The translations under genes and the position numbers were made by a program. Below, piece after piece: positions 43,688 to 51,654 of a stretch of 64,000 nt of DNA; the first letter of the stretch is position 1, and each line of letters begins with the position of its first letter. The stretch covers positions 558,001 to 622,000 of the forward strand of contig CAVZKV010000012.1 in the NCBI GenBank assembly GCA_963775835.1. Direction: 5' to 3'. The DNA is from AWTP1-13 sp963775835 (GTDB lineage: Bacteria; Pseudomonadota; Alphaproteobacteria; Rhizobiales; Hyphomicrobiaceae). The notes beneath the pieces are model-generated. The model saw only the letters and a program-made list of their open reading frames with translations. It searched no databases and was not told the origin of the DNA.

Positions 43688-44767
43688 TTGCTGCGATTTT
43701 GGCGGCGGCCGCGGCGCATCAATCTGGCCTTGGAAGGCGGCGGAGCACACGGTGCCTTCACCTGGGGCGTCCTCGACCGCCTGCTCGAGGAGCCAGACCT
43801 CGAGATCGGCTGGATTAGCGGCACCAGTGCGGGAGCGGTGAACGCCGTGGCGCTGGCGGCCGGCCTCGCCGAGGGCGACGGGGCCAGCGCGCGCGCCAAG
43901 TTGCGCGCCGTGTGGGAAGCCGTCGCCAAGGCCGGCGTGCCGGATCTGATGCGGTTCAACCCGTGGCTCGCCGGGCTATCGCGTTCGCAGACGCTGGCCC
44001 AGGTCGCCACGCTCTTCTCACCTTACGACTTCAATCCCCTGGGCTTCGACCCCTTGCGCAAGGTGCTCGAGGCGCACGTCGATTTCGCCTTGCTGCGCAC
44101 GCAACCGGGTCCCGAGCTCCTGATCGCGGCCACCGACGTTCGCACCGGCAGGCCGCGGCTTTTTCGCCGCCGCGAGCTGATCGTGGAATGCGTACTGGCC
44201 TCCGCCTGCCTGCCGACCCTGCATCACGCCGTATCGGTCGACGGCCGCGCCTACTGGGACGGGGGCTTCAGCGCCAATCCCGATCTTGTCACGCTCGGGC
44301 GTGAAAGCCCCGTTGCCGATACGCTGATCGTCAAGCTGAACCCGATGATCGTGGAAAGCCTTCCCACCAGCGCGCGCGAGATCACCGCCCGCATCAACCA
44401 CATTACCTTCAATCAGCCGATGCTGCGCGACGTGGAGGTGATCGAGGCCGTCCGCCGCAATGCGCCCCGCTGGTTGCGCCCCGGGCAAGTCGGCGATCGG
44501 CGCCTTGTGCGCCACCGCTTTCATCTGATCGAGGCCGGCCGCGTCACCGGTGCCCTGTCGCCGGAAAGCAAGGCCAAACCCGATCTTGAGCTTCTGCTCC
44601 ACCTGTGCGCGGCGGGCCAAACCGAAGCCGACAAGTGGCTGGCGCGTCACGGTCGCGCCGTCGGGGTGACCAGCAGCGTCGACCTGGCCCGGCATTTCTT
44701 GGCGGCGCGGTCCGGCGCCGCCTCGTTCCCGGCCCCGTCGCGCAAGACGCCAGAGGCCGCGGCTTAA
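43688..44767 (+). CDS. patatin-like phospholipase
   Basis: A 359-residue patatin-domain protein. The oxyanion motif GGGAHGAF is at residues 17-24, the nucleophile serine in GTSAGAVNA at about 44-52, and the catalytic Asp in YWDGGFSANP at about 195. It should hydrolyse acyl chains from lipids by a Ser-Asp dyad. A signal peptide is absent. Start is TTG at 43688, with CAGGGGG nine bases upstream; no ATG/GTG fits the conserved N-terminus. After the lipase domain there is a C-terminal extension of about 130 residues with DVEVIEAVRRNAPRWLRP, common in the alphaproteobacterial branch. Confidence 0.85.
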   Translation: MLRFWRRPRRINLALEGGGAHGAFTWGVLDRLLEEPDLEIGWISGTSAGAVNAVALAAGLAEGDGASARAKLRAVWEAVAKAGVPDLMRFNPWLAGLSRSQTLAQVATLFSPYDFNPLGFDPLRKVLEAHVDFALLRTQPGPELLIAATDVRTGRPRLFRRRELIVECVLASACLPTLHHAVSVDGRAYWDGGFSANPDLVTLGRESPVADTLIVKLNPMIVESLPTSAREITARINHITFNQPMLRDVEVIEAVRRNAPRWLRPGQVGDRRLVRHRFHLIEAGRVTGALSPESKAKPDLELLLHLCAAGQTEADKWLARHGRAVGVTSSVDLARHFLAARSGAASFPAPSRKTPEAAA

Positions 44768-44883
44768 GCATCGACCCGCCGGTTCGGCTTGACCCCCGCC
44801 CGCCGCTCGGCCCACCATGCGCTTAGCAATCGAAGGCAGTCCTGTCGCGCAATGGCGCGGCAGCCCCTGCGCAAGGAGCCAGC

Positions 44884-45636
44884 ATGGCCGATCGTCTCAA
44901 GGGCAAGGTTGCCTTCTGCACCGCCTCCGCCGCCGGCATCGGCCGCGCCACGGCTACTGCCTTCGCGCGCGAAGGCGCCCGCGTGATCGCCAGCGATGTC
45001 AACCGGGCGGGTCTGGCCGGCCTCGAGGAGGCCGGCGTCGCTGAGCTGATCGTGCTCGACGCCCGCGACACGGCGGCGATCGAGGCTGAGGCAAAACGGC
45101 TTGGCGCCGTCGACGTGCTCTTCAATGCAGCGGGTTTCGTGCACCACGGCAGCGTGCTTGATGCCACCGATCAGGAGTGGGACTTCGCCTTCGATCTCAA
45201 TGTCAAATCCATGCACCGCACGATCAAGGCCTTCCTGCCGGGCATGCTGCGGCAGGGCAAAGGCTCAATCATCAATATCGCCTCCACGGTGGGTGCCGCC
45301 AAGGCAGCACCCAACCGCTACATCTATGGAGCCAGCAAGGCCGCCGTGGTGGGCCTGACCAAGGCCGTGGCCATCGATTTCATTGGCAAGGGTGTCCGCT
45401 GCAACTGCATTTGCCCGGGCACCATCCAGACACCGTCGCTCGAGGATCGCATTCGCGCCTTGGGCCGTCAGCTCGGCGGCGAGGAGAAGGCCCGCGAAAT
45501 GTTCATCGCCCGCCAGCCGATGGGTCGGCTCGGCACCGCCGAAGAGATCGCCTATGCCGCGGTCTACCTTGCCGCCGACAAGTCGGCCTATATGACCGGC
45601 TCCTCGATCATCCCCGACGGCGGCTTTACCTTGTAG
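44884..45636 (+). CDS. SDR family oxidoreductase (DHRS6-like)
   Basis: A 250-residue classical SDR with cofactor motif TASAAGIGRATATAF, NAAGFVHHGS, the catalytic Ser in NIASTVGAAK and YGASKAAVVGLTKAVA with Tyr-x3-Lys. It ends YMTGSSIIPDGGFTL. It resembles the DHRS6 / 2-keto-3-deoxy-L-fuconate dehydrogenase group, NAD-dependent enzymes acting on small hydroxy acids. It is followed by an otnI-like isomerase gene (27 bases) and a denD-like gene, which suggests a shared sugar-acid pathway. ATG 44884 follows AAGGAGCC. Confidence 0.85.
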   Translation: MADRLKGKVAFCTASAAGIGRATATAFAREGARVIASDVNRAGLAGLEEAGVAELIVLDARDTAAIEAEAKRLGAVDVLFNAAGFVHHGSVLDATDQEWDFAFDLNVKSMHRTIKAFLPGMLRQGKGSIINIASTVGAAKAAPNRYIYGASKAAVVGLTKAVAIDFIGKGVRCNCICPGTIQTPSLEDRIRALGRQLGGEEKAREMFIARQPMGRLGTAEEIAYAAVYLAADKSAYMTGSSIIPDGGFTL

Positions 45637-45663
45637 TGTGAGACAAAAGCGCGAGGTGCACCG

Positions 45664-46440
45664 ATGCCCCGTTTCGCCGCCAATCTTAACTTCCTGTTTA
45701 CCGAGCTTGCCTTCCTCGACCGCTTCGAAGCCGCTGCCAAGGCCGGCTTCAAAGCCGTCAAATCGACCGACCTTTATGCCGCGTCGGCGCCGGAAATCGC
45801 CGGGCGTCTCAACGCCAACAATCTCACCCTTGCGCTCTTCAATGCGCCGACCGGTGATGCCAGCAAGGGTGAGCGCGGCCTGGCAGGGTTGCCGGGACGC
45901 GAGGCAGACTTTGCCGCCGCCTTCGAGACCGCGCTCAGCTATGCGCAGGCAACGGGAGGGCGCCGCATCCACGTCATGCCGGGCCTCGTGCACCACGGCG
46001 CGCGGCGCGATGTTTACGTTGCCAACCTAAAAAAGGCCGCGCGACTGGCGGCGGCGGCCGGCGCCGAAATTCTGATCGAACCCATCAACCGCCGCGACAT
46101 TCCGGGCTATTTCCTGAACAGGACCTCGGAGGCGCGCGCCATCATCCACGAGGTGGCCGAGCCCAACCTCGGTCTGCAATTCGACCTCTACCATCGCCAG
46201 ATCGAGGAGGGGGACGTGGCCATGGCGATCGATGAATTCGCCCCGCTCACGCGCCACTACCAAATCGCCAGTCCCCCCGATCGCGGCGAGCCGGATGCAG
46301 GCGAGATGAACTACCGCTGGCTGTTCGAAAAGATCGACGCGCTGGGCTTTCAGGGCTACATCGGCTGCGAGTATCGGCCAAGAGCGGGCACGCTCGCGGG
46401 CCTCAAATGGGCCGCCGCCTGTGGCGTCAGGCTCGGCTAG
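45664..46440 (+). CDS. otnI: 2-oxo-tetronate isomerase / hydroxypyruvate isomerase family
   Basis: A 258-residue TIM-barrel protein of the AP-endonuclease-2/xylose-isomerase superfamily. MPRFAANLNFLFTELAFLDR is the standard start of the Hyi/OtnI family. EILIEPINRRDIPGYFLN carries a metal-binding Glu, and LGLQFDLYHRQIEEGD and YIGCEYRPRAGT carry the further Asp/Glu ligands. It interconverts 2-oxo-tetronates or hydroxypyruvate and tartronate semialdehyde. The downstream denD-like gene favours OtnI in erythronate/threonate breakdown. It lies 27 bases after the SDR, presumably in one operon. Confidence 0.82.
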   Translation: MPRFAANLNFLFTELAFLDRFEAAAKAGFKAVKSTDLYAASAPEIAGRLNANNLTLALFNAPTGDASKGERGLAGLPGREADFAAAFETALSYAQATGGRRIHVMPGLVHHGARRDVYVANLKKAARLAAAAGAEILIEPINRRDIPGYFLNRTSEARAIIHEVAEPNLGLQFDLYHRQIEEGDVAMAIDEFAPLTRHYQIASPPDRGEPDAGEMNYRWLFEKIDALGFQGYIGCEYRPRAGTLAGLKWAAACGVRLG

Positions 46441-46458
46441 CGGCAAGGGAGTTGGCCA

Positions 46459-47433
46459 ATGCACGTTCTCATCATCGGCGGGGCCGGCATGATCGGCGGC
46501 AAGCTGGCCCAGCGCCTGGCGCGCGACGGGGAGCTCGCCGGCAAGGCCGTTTCGAGGCTGACGCTCTATGATGTGGTGCCCGCCACGCCACCGGCCGCAG
46601 CCAAGATGCCGGTCAAGATTGCAACCGGCGATCTGCCTGCCGCCGGCGAGGCGGAGAAGCTCATCGCCGATCGCCCCGATCTCATCTTCCACCTGGCGGC
46701 CATCGTTTCAGGCGAAGCGGAGCTCGATTTCGACAAGGGCTACCGCATCAACCTCGACGGCACTCGGCTCCTGCTCGAGGCCATCCGCGCGGCCGGCCAC
46801 AAGCCGCGCCTCGTCTTCACGAGCTCAATTGCCGTGTTCGGCGCGCCGTTTCCCGAGGCCATCGGCGATGATTTCTTCAACACGCCCCTCACCTCCTACG
46901 GTACCCAGAAGACCATTTGCGAGCTGTTGATTTCCGACTACACGCGCAAGGGCCTGCTCGACGGTCTCAGCATTCGCCTGCCCACGATCTGCGTGCGGCC
47001 TGGCAAGCCCAACAAGGCGGCCTCCGGCTTCTTCTCCAACATCATGCGCGAGCCGCTGGCCGGCGCGCCGGCGGTGCTACCCGTTTCCGAGAGCGTCAGG
47101 CATTGGCACGCCTCGCCAAGGGCTGCGGTCGGCTTCCTCATGCACGCCGCCAGCCTCGACACCGGCAAGGTCGGCCCCCGACGCGCGCTGACCATGCCGG
47201 GCGTGTCGGTGACGGTGGGCGAGCAAATCGCCGCCTTGAAGACGGTCGCCGGCGAAAAGGTGGCCGCCCGCATTCGCCGCGAACCCGATACCTTTATCGA
47301 AGGCGTGGTGGCGGGCTGGCCCCGCAATTTCTCACCCCAGCGCGCCTTGGCCCTGGGCTTCAAGGCCGACGCCAGCTTCGAAGACATCATCCGTATCCAT
47401 ATCGAGGATGAGCTGGGCGGCCGCATCGCCTGA
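46459..47433 (+). CDS. denD: D-erythronate dehydrogenase-like NAD-dependent epimerase/dehydratase
   Basis: A 324-residue extended SDR. IIGGAGMIGGKLAQRLA is the NAD motif, FHLAAIVSGEAELDFDKGY the family-specific stretch, and TSYGTQKTICELL holds the active Tyr-x3-Lys. RLPTICVRPGKPNKAASGFF is a strong signature of DenD (D-erythronate dehydrogenase) proteins. It oxidises erythronate to 2-oxo-tetronate, the substrate of OtnI encoded 19 bases upstream. The kinase and aldolase of the pathway (OtnK, OtnC) are not in the window. A 14-bp tandem array starts 126 bases after the stop. Confidence 0.82.
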   Translation: MHVLIIGGAGMIGGKLAQRLARDGELAGKAVSRLTLYDVVPATPPAAAKMPVKIATGDLPAAGEAEKLIADRPDLIFHLAAIVSGEAELDFDKGYRINLDGTRLLLEAIRAAGHKPRLVFTSSIAVFGAPFPEAIGDDFFNTPLTSYGTQKTICELLISDYTRKGLLDGLSIRLPTICVRPGKPNKAASGFFSNIMREPLAGAPAVLPVSESVRHWHASPRAAVGFLMHAASLDTGKVGPRRALTMPGVSVTVGEQIAALKTVAGEKVAARIRREPDTFIEGVVAGWPRNFSPQRALALGFKADASFEDIIRIHIEDELGGRIA

Positions 47434-47559
47434 CGCATCGCCCGAACGGCCCCCGTTCGGTGTGACTGGCTGGCTACAGGCCGGCAGGGATCGGCGATGC
47501 CGCCTTGCGGCGTTCGCGATTCGAACACGAACTGGCTGTAGCCTAGCAAGAAAATGCCG

Positions 47560-47637
47560 CGCCATACGACAGGCGCCATACGACAGGCGCCATACGACAG
47601 GCGCCATACGACAGGCGCCACACGACAGGCGCCATAC
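47560..47637. repeat. 14-bp tandem repeat array, about 5.6 copies
   Basis: The unit CGCCATACGACAGG is repeated at 47560, 47574, 47588 and 47602 without change, at 47616 with one substitution (CGCCACACGACAGG), and at 47630 as an 8-base start. There are no spacers, so this is not a CRISPR array. It sits between denD and the start of a small secreted protein gene (47666), in the region where that gene's promoter and leader should be. Confidence 0.95.
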
Positions 47638-47665
47638 TGGCATCTCGATGGGGAGATGAGGAGAC

Positions 47666-47989
47666 ATGCTGAGGTCCATCGCCGTCACGTTTGTGGGGGT
47701 TCTGCTGGTCTTGCCGTCGCTAGCGGCCGCGCAAGATCGGCCGCGCCAACGCGGGGAGGTCGGCGTGGTCGTCGCCGAAAGCTTTTATGGCCACGGCACG
47801 GCCACCGCGCCGGTCCGGCGCAACAGCAAGGGCCGGCTGGAAGTGGGACTGCCGGGCGGAACCTGGTATGAGTGCGCCTTTAGTTGCAGCGACACCTTGC
47901 GCCGCCAGACCGTCGACTTCTGGGAGAACTACCCCGGCCGGCCGCGCGACACCGGCGACGGCGTCGGCTATTTGCGGTTCCGATTCTAG
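47666..47989 (+). CDS. small secreted hypothetical protein
   Basis: A 107-residue exported protein. The signal peptide (IAVTFVGVLLVLPSLAAAQ) is cleaved after about residue 22. The mature part begins DRPRQRGEVGVVVAE and contains LPGGTWYECAFSCSDTLRRQ with two Cys residues four apart, then VDFWENYPGRPRD. I recognise the mature pattern from small periplasmic alphaproteobacterial proteins but no function. ATG 47666 has GAGGAGA upstream. Convergent with the methyltransferase, overlapping its stop by four bases. Confidence 0.75.
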   Translation: MLRSIAVTFVGVLLVLPSLAAAQDRPRQRGEVGVVVAESFYGHGTATAPVRRNSKGRLEVGLPGGTWYECAFSCSDTLRRQTVDFWENYPGRPRDTGDGVGYLRFRF

Positions 47990-48840
47990 GACCGGCGTGG
48001 CGTGGCGTCGAGGCGCAAGCGATCCTTGCGCATTTCATAGAGCACCAGCGCGCTCGCCACCGCCAGATTGAGCGAATCGAGTGCGCCCGCCATCGGGATT
48101 TTGACGAGGCGCGAGCAGGCGCGCGCGAGTTCGCCGGACAGGCCCGGTCCTTCACTGCCCATCACGAGCATCAGCGGCGCCCGATAGTCGGCCTGGCGGA
48201 AGTCGACGCGTGCCTCCAAATGCGTGCCGACCACCTCGCCCTGCCAGGCGGCGCGCCAGGCCAGGAACGTCTGCGCCTCCAGGCGCACGACGGGGACATT
48301 GAAAATCGAGCCCATGCTGGCACGCACCGCTTCGCGCGAGTAGGGATCGCAACTGTGGCCGATCAGGATGACCCCGCTCGCCGCCACGGCCTCGCTGGTG
48401 CGCAGGATGGTGCCGAGATTGCCGGGGTCGCGCGGCGCCTCCAGCGCCACCCAAAGGGCGCTGCCCGGCACGGCCCCAGCGTCGGGCAGGCTGGCCCAAC
48501 GTTGTTCGAACACGCCCAGCATATTCTGCGGATTGTCCTTGCCGGCAAGCTTGGCAAGCACGGCCGCCGACACCTCGAGACACTCCGCGCCGGCGCTCTC
48601 GGCCCAGCGCGCGAGCTCGCTCGCGACCTCGCCTTGTCGGCCGCCCACCAGAAACAGCAGGATCTTGGGGACCCAGCCGGCCACCCGTGCGGTCAGCAAC
48701 AGCGAGGTACCCTCGGCCACGAACAGGCTGGTCTCGCGTCGCGCCTTGCGCATCTCAAGCGAGCGAATGAGCTTCACGCGCTCATTTTGCAGACTGGTGA
48801 TGGTGCGCGTGCCTGCGCGCAGCTCAGGGCGCGATCGCAT
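47986..48840 (-). CDS. TrmH/SpoU family RNA 2'-O-methyltransferase
   Basis: A 284-residue SPOUT-class methyltransferase. The N-terminal L30-like substrate domain begins TSLQNERVKLIRSLEMRKAR. The three SpoU motifs are DPGNLGTILRTSEA (motif 1), LVMGSEGPGLS (motif 2) and IPMAGALDSLNLAVASALVL (motif 3), which form the trefoil knot that binds SAM. Members modify rRNA or tRNA riboses. The N-domain favours an rRNA enzyme of the RlmB-like or TsnR-like group, not certain. The start overlaps the upstream methyltransferase gene by 17 bases, so the pair is co-translated. Confidence 0.85.
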   Translation of the reverse strand: MRSRPELRAGTRTITSLQNERVKLIRSLEMRKARRETSLFVAEGTSLLLTARVAGWVPKILLFLVGGRQGEVASELARWAESAGAECLEVSAAVLAKLAGKDNPQNMLGVFEQRWASLPDAGAVPGSALWVALEAPRDPGNLGTILRTSEAVAASGVILIGHSCDPYSREAVRASMGSIFNVPVVRLEAQTFLAWRAAWQGEVVGTHLEARVDFRQADYRAPLMLVMGSEGPGLSGELARACSRLVKIPMAGALDSLNLAVASALVLYEMRKDRLRLDATPRRS

Positions 48841-49786
48841 CGCTGCTCCAGCGGCTGAAATTTGCGGTCGGAAGCAGGCGCTCTGCCGCCTGTTCGATCA
48901 CCGCCAGCTCGCCGCTGTCGACCATGCCGACACGCCCACGCACGCACTCGCGCAGGAGCCCGTCGCTGGCCAGCGCCGAGGCCCTGATGGCGTAGGTGGT
49001 GAGCACCAGGCAAGCCCGCTCCGTGTCGAGCAAGGCCACGCAGTCGCGCAACAAGGCGGGAAGATGTTGAAAGACGTCCCACACCTCGCCGGCCGGCCCG
49101 CGCCCAAACTTGGGCGGATCGACCAGAATGGCATGGTAGGTTTTACCGCGCCGCAGCTCGCGCGCCACGAACTTGCGGGCGTCCTCGACGATCCAGCGGA
49201 TCGGCGCCGTGCCCAGCCCCGACTGCAGCTGGTTCTCTTTGGCCCAGCCGACGGCGCGCTTGGAGGCATCGAGGTGGGTGACCTCGGCCCCGGCCTTGGC
49301 GGCCAGCAGCGAGGCAACGCCCGTATAAGCAAAAAGGTTGAGCAGGCGCTGCGGCCTCGCCTCGACCTTCGCCAATTCGCCCAGCATCCATTGCCAAAGC
49401 GGCAGCTGTTCGGGAAAGAGTCCCAAATGCCGAAAATTCGTCAGGCGGCAGAGCGCCGTCACACCCAGGACACGGGCCGGCCAGCTGTCAGGCAGCGGCT
49501 GTTCGCTGCGCCAGCGCCCGCCTTCCCCGTCCTCCTCCTTGTCGAGGCCCTTGAAGACGGCGTCGGCGCGCTGCCAGGCGCCGGGAGCGAGCGCCGGCTG
49601 CCACATCGCCTGCGGCTCGGGACGGTCGACCGTGAAGCGACCAAAGCGCTCGAGCTTGCGCCCATTGCCGCTGTCGATCAGCGCGTAGTCGGCAAACCCC
49701 TCGCTGGCGAGCACGCGGAGCTTGGCGCTCGGCACGGCGGTGCGGGGGCGCTTGGCTCCCGTGGCGCGGACTTCCTCGCCCGGCAT
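48824..49786 (-). CDS. class I SAM-dependent methyltransferase, RlmI-like
   Basis: A 320-residue Rossmann methyltransferase. RLLNLFAYTGVASLLAAKAG is SAM motif I, VTHLDASKRAVGWAKEN motif II, and AILVDPPKFGRGPAGEVWDV has the DPPKF motif of m5C rRNA methyltransferases of the RlmI (YccW) type. The N-terminal region is shorter than in RlmI and lacks a clear PUA domain. It forms an operon with the TrmH-type gene. Probably an rRNA cytosine methyltransferase, but the target base is not shown by sequence. Confidence 0.8.
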   Translation of the reverse strand: MPGEEVRATGAKRPRTAVPSAKLRVLASEGFADYALIDSGNGRKLERFGRFTVDRPEPQAMWQPALAPGAWQRADAVFKGLDKEEDGEGGRWRSEQPLPDSWPARVLGVTALCRLTNFRHLGLFPEQLPLWQWMLGELAKVEARPQRLLNLFAYTGVASLLAAKAGAEVTHLDASKRAVGWAKENQLQSGLGTAPIRWIVEDARKFVARELRRGKTYHAILVDPPKFGRGPAGEVWDVFQHLPALLRDCVALLDTERACLVLTTYAIRASALASDGLLRECVRGRVGMVDSGELAVIEQAAERLLPTANFSRWSSDAIAP

Positions 49787-49806
49787 GGCGCGTCGGCACC
49801 TTCAGC

Positions 49807-50367
49807 CTATTTTGCGGCCACCGGCGCGGGCTCCGCGACCTGGAGCTCACTGTCGATGGCCAGCGCTTCGGCCAGCCGGTTGTAGGCGCCGCACAGCGCG
49901 ATGCGCAGCGTCAGCTCGACGATCTGCGCGGCGCTGAAATGCTGGCGCAAGCGATCGAACATCGCCTCCGCAATCCGCCCCGGCGTCTCCGTGACCGCTA
50001 CGGCGTAGGCAATCACCAGGCGATCGACGGCATCGAGATCGGGATGCTCGGTCTGCGGCAGCGCCTCGACGGCGGCATCGGAGAGCCCTGCCACGGCGAG
50101 CTTGGGCGCGTGATGGGCGACGCAATAGCGGCAGGCATTGAGTTTGGAGGTCACGACGATGGCAAGTTCAATGTAGCGCGGCTCGACGCCTTGGCGTGCC
50201 TTCAACTCCATCAGCAGCTTGCTCAGGTGCTCGAGCGCGGGCGGCACATGCGCGAGCACGGCCGCCTGGTTGCGAAAGGGTCCGTAGCTCTCGACGAACT
50301 CCTCATAGATGCGGGCATATTCGGGTGGCAGGGCGCTCGAGGCCAGCAGCGGCACGCGCGTCATCAC
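49807..50367 (-). CDS. carboxymuconolactone decarboxylase / AhpD-like protein
   Basis: A 186-residue helical protein with the AhpD-like active-site loop ACRYCVAHHAPK (CxxC followed by His), preceded by RQGVEPRYIELAIVVTSKLN. The CxxC pair in this fold acts as a peroxidase-linked thiol pair. Family members range from peroxidatic to gamma-carboxymuconolactone decarboxylase, and the CxxC-x2-H pattern favours a redox role. It lies between the methyltransferase operon and prfB, all on the minus strand. Confidence 0.8.
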   Translation of the reverse strand: MMTRVPLLASSALPPEYARIYEEFVESYGPFRNQAAVLAHVPPALEHLSKLLMELKARQGVEPRYIELAIVVTSKLNACRYCVAHHAPKLAVAGLSDAAVEALPQTEHPDLDAVDRLVIAYAVAVTETPGRIAEAMFDRLRQHFSAAQIVELTLRIALCGAYNRLAEALAIDSELQVAEPAPVAAK

Positions 50368-50415
50368 ATGAGCTCCTCATCAGTTGCGAGCGGCGGCGCC
50401 AAGCGCCGCGCGCGC

Positions 50416-51547
50416 CTAGTCAATGTCTTCCACCTTGGCCGCCGGCGCTCCCGACATTTTGTGCGCCAATGCCGCCTCGATGAAGGGATCGAGATCGCCA
50501 TCCAGCACCCCTTGCGGATCGCTGCTCTGCGTACCGGTCCTCAAGTCTTTGACGAGCTGGTAGGGCTGCATCACGTAGGAGCGGATCTGGTGTCCCCAGC
50601 CGATTTCCGTCTTGCTGGCGGCCGCGGCGTTGGCCTTCTCCTCGCGGCGCTTGAGCTCCTGCTCGTAAAGCCGCGATTTGAGCATGGCCCAGGCGATGGC
50701 CCGGTTCTTGATCTGGGAGCGCTCCTGCTGACTAGCCACCACGATGTTGGTGGGAATGTGCGTGATGCGCACGGCAGAATCGGTGGTGTTGACGTGCTGA
50801 CCTCCCGCGCCGGAGGCACGGTAGGTATCGACGCGGCAATCACTCTCCTTGATGTCGATCTCGATGTTCTCATCGACCACCGGGTAGACCCAGACGCTGG
50901 CAAAACTCGTGTGCCGACGCGCATTGCTGTCGTAAGGAGAAATGCGCACCAGCCGATGCACGCCCAATTCGGTCTTGAGCCAGCCGTAGGCGTTCTCGCC
51001 CTTGACGAGCAGCGTTGCCGATTTGATACCGGCCTCCTCGCCCTCACTCTCCTCGACCAGCGACACCTTGTAGCCGCGATCCTCCGCCCAGCGGATGTAC
51101 ATGCGCGAAAGCATGCTGGCCCAGTCCTGGCTTTCGGTGCCGCCGGCCCCGGCGTGAATCTCCAAATAGGTGTCGTTGGCGTCGGCCTCGCCGGAGAGCA
51201 GGGCTTCCACCTCCTGTCGGCGGGCTTCCTCGGCGAGCTTGCGCAGCCCGGCTTCGCCCTCCTCCACGCTCGGCGCATCGTCTTCCGCTTCGCCCAGCTC
51301 GATCAAGGTGACGGCGTCATCGAGCTCGCGCTCCAGCCGTCGATAGCCAGCGATGGCGCGCTCGAGCGCTTGGCGCTGCCGCATGACCTTTTGCGCCGAC
51401 TGCGGGTCACTCCAAAGCCCCGGGTCTTCGGCCCGCTTGTTCAGCTCCGCCAGCCGCGCCGGTGCGCTCGGAAAGTCAAAGATGCCTCCGCAGCAAGGCC
51501 AGCGACTGGCGGATGGCATCGGCGAGTTTTTCGGCTTCGGCCCGCAT
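50416..51547 (-). CDS. prfB: peptide chain release factor 2, with programmed +1 frameshift
   Basis: Release factor 2 reads UGA/UAA stops. The main frame (50416 to about 51484) has the SPF tripeptide region (tRSPFD-like position reads LVRISPYDSNARRHTSF), the catalytic GGQ in ASGAGGQHVNTTDSAVRI and the end KVEDID. The first 23 codons, from ATG 51547 (MRAEAEKLADAIRQSLALLR), are in another frame ending CAT CTT TGA C. The sequence CTTTGAC at 51475-51481 (minus strand), with the Shine-Dalgarno-like GGAGG just before it, is the classical RF2 autoregulatory slip site. A +1 shift gives HLDFPSAPARL in the main frame. Confidence 0.93.
51474..51490 (-). promoter_or_regulatory. prfB: RF2 programmed +1 frameshift site
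   Basis: Minus-strand GGAGGCATCTTTGAC: an internal Shine-Dalgarno-like GGAGG, three bases of spacing, then CTT TGA C. Scarcity of RF2 lets the ribosome pause at TGA and slip to the +1 frame, so RF2 controls its own synthesis. Identical in its core to the Escherichia coli prfB site. Confidence 0.93.
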
Positions 51548-51654
51548 CGGCGGTTCCTTGACTTGGGGTGGGTCTCAGGCAGACTTGGCCTGGGCGCTGG
51601 AGCATCTGAGGCGTTGATATAGGCGCGGGGCCCGTGCCTGTAAACGCAACAAGC

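Noticed and set aside
47560..47637. CRISPR array
   Set aside because: The 14-base units are contiguous without spacers and there are no cas genes.
50388..50415. Terminator hairpin after prfB (GGCGCTTGGCGCC)
   Set aside because: Five-base arms, GC-rich background and no T-run; not convincing.
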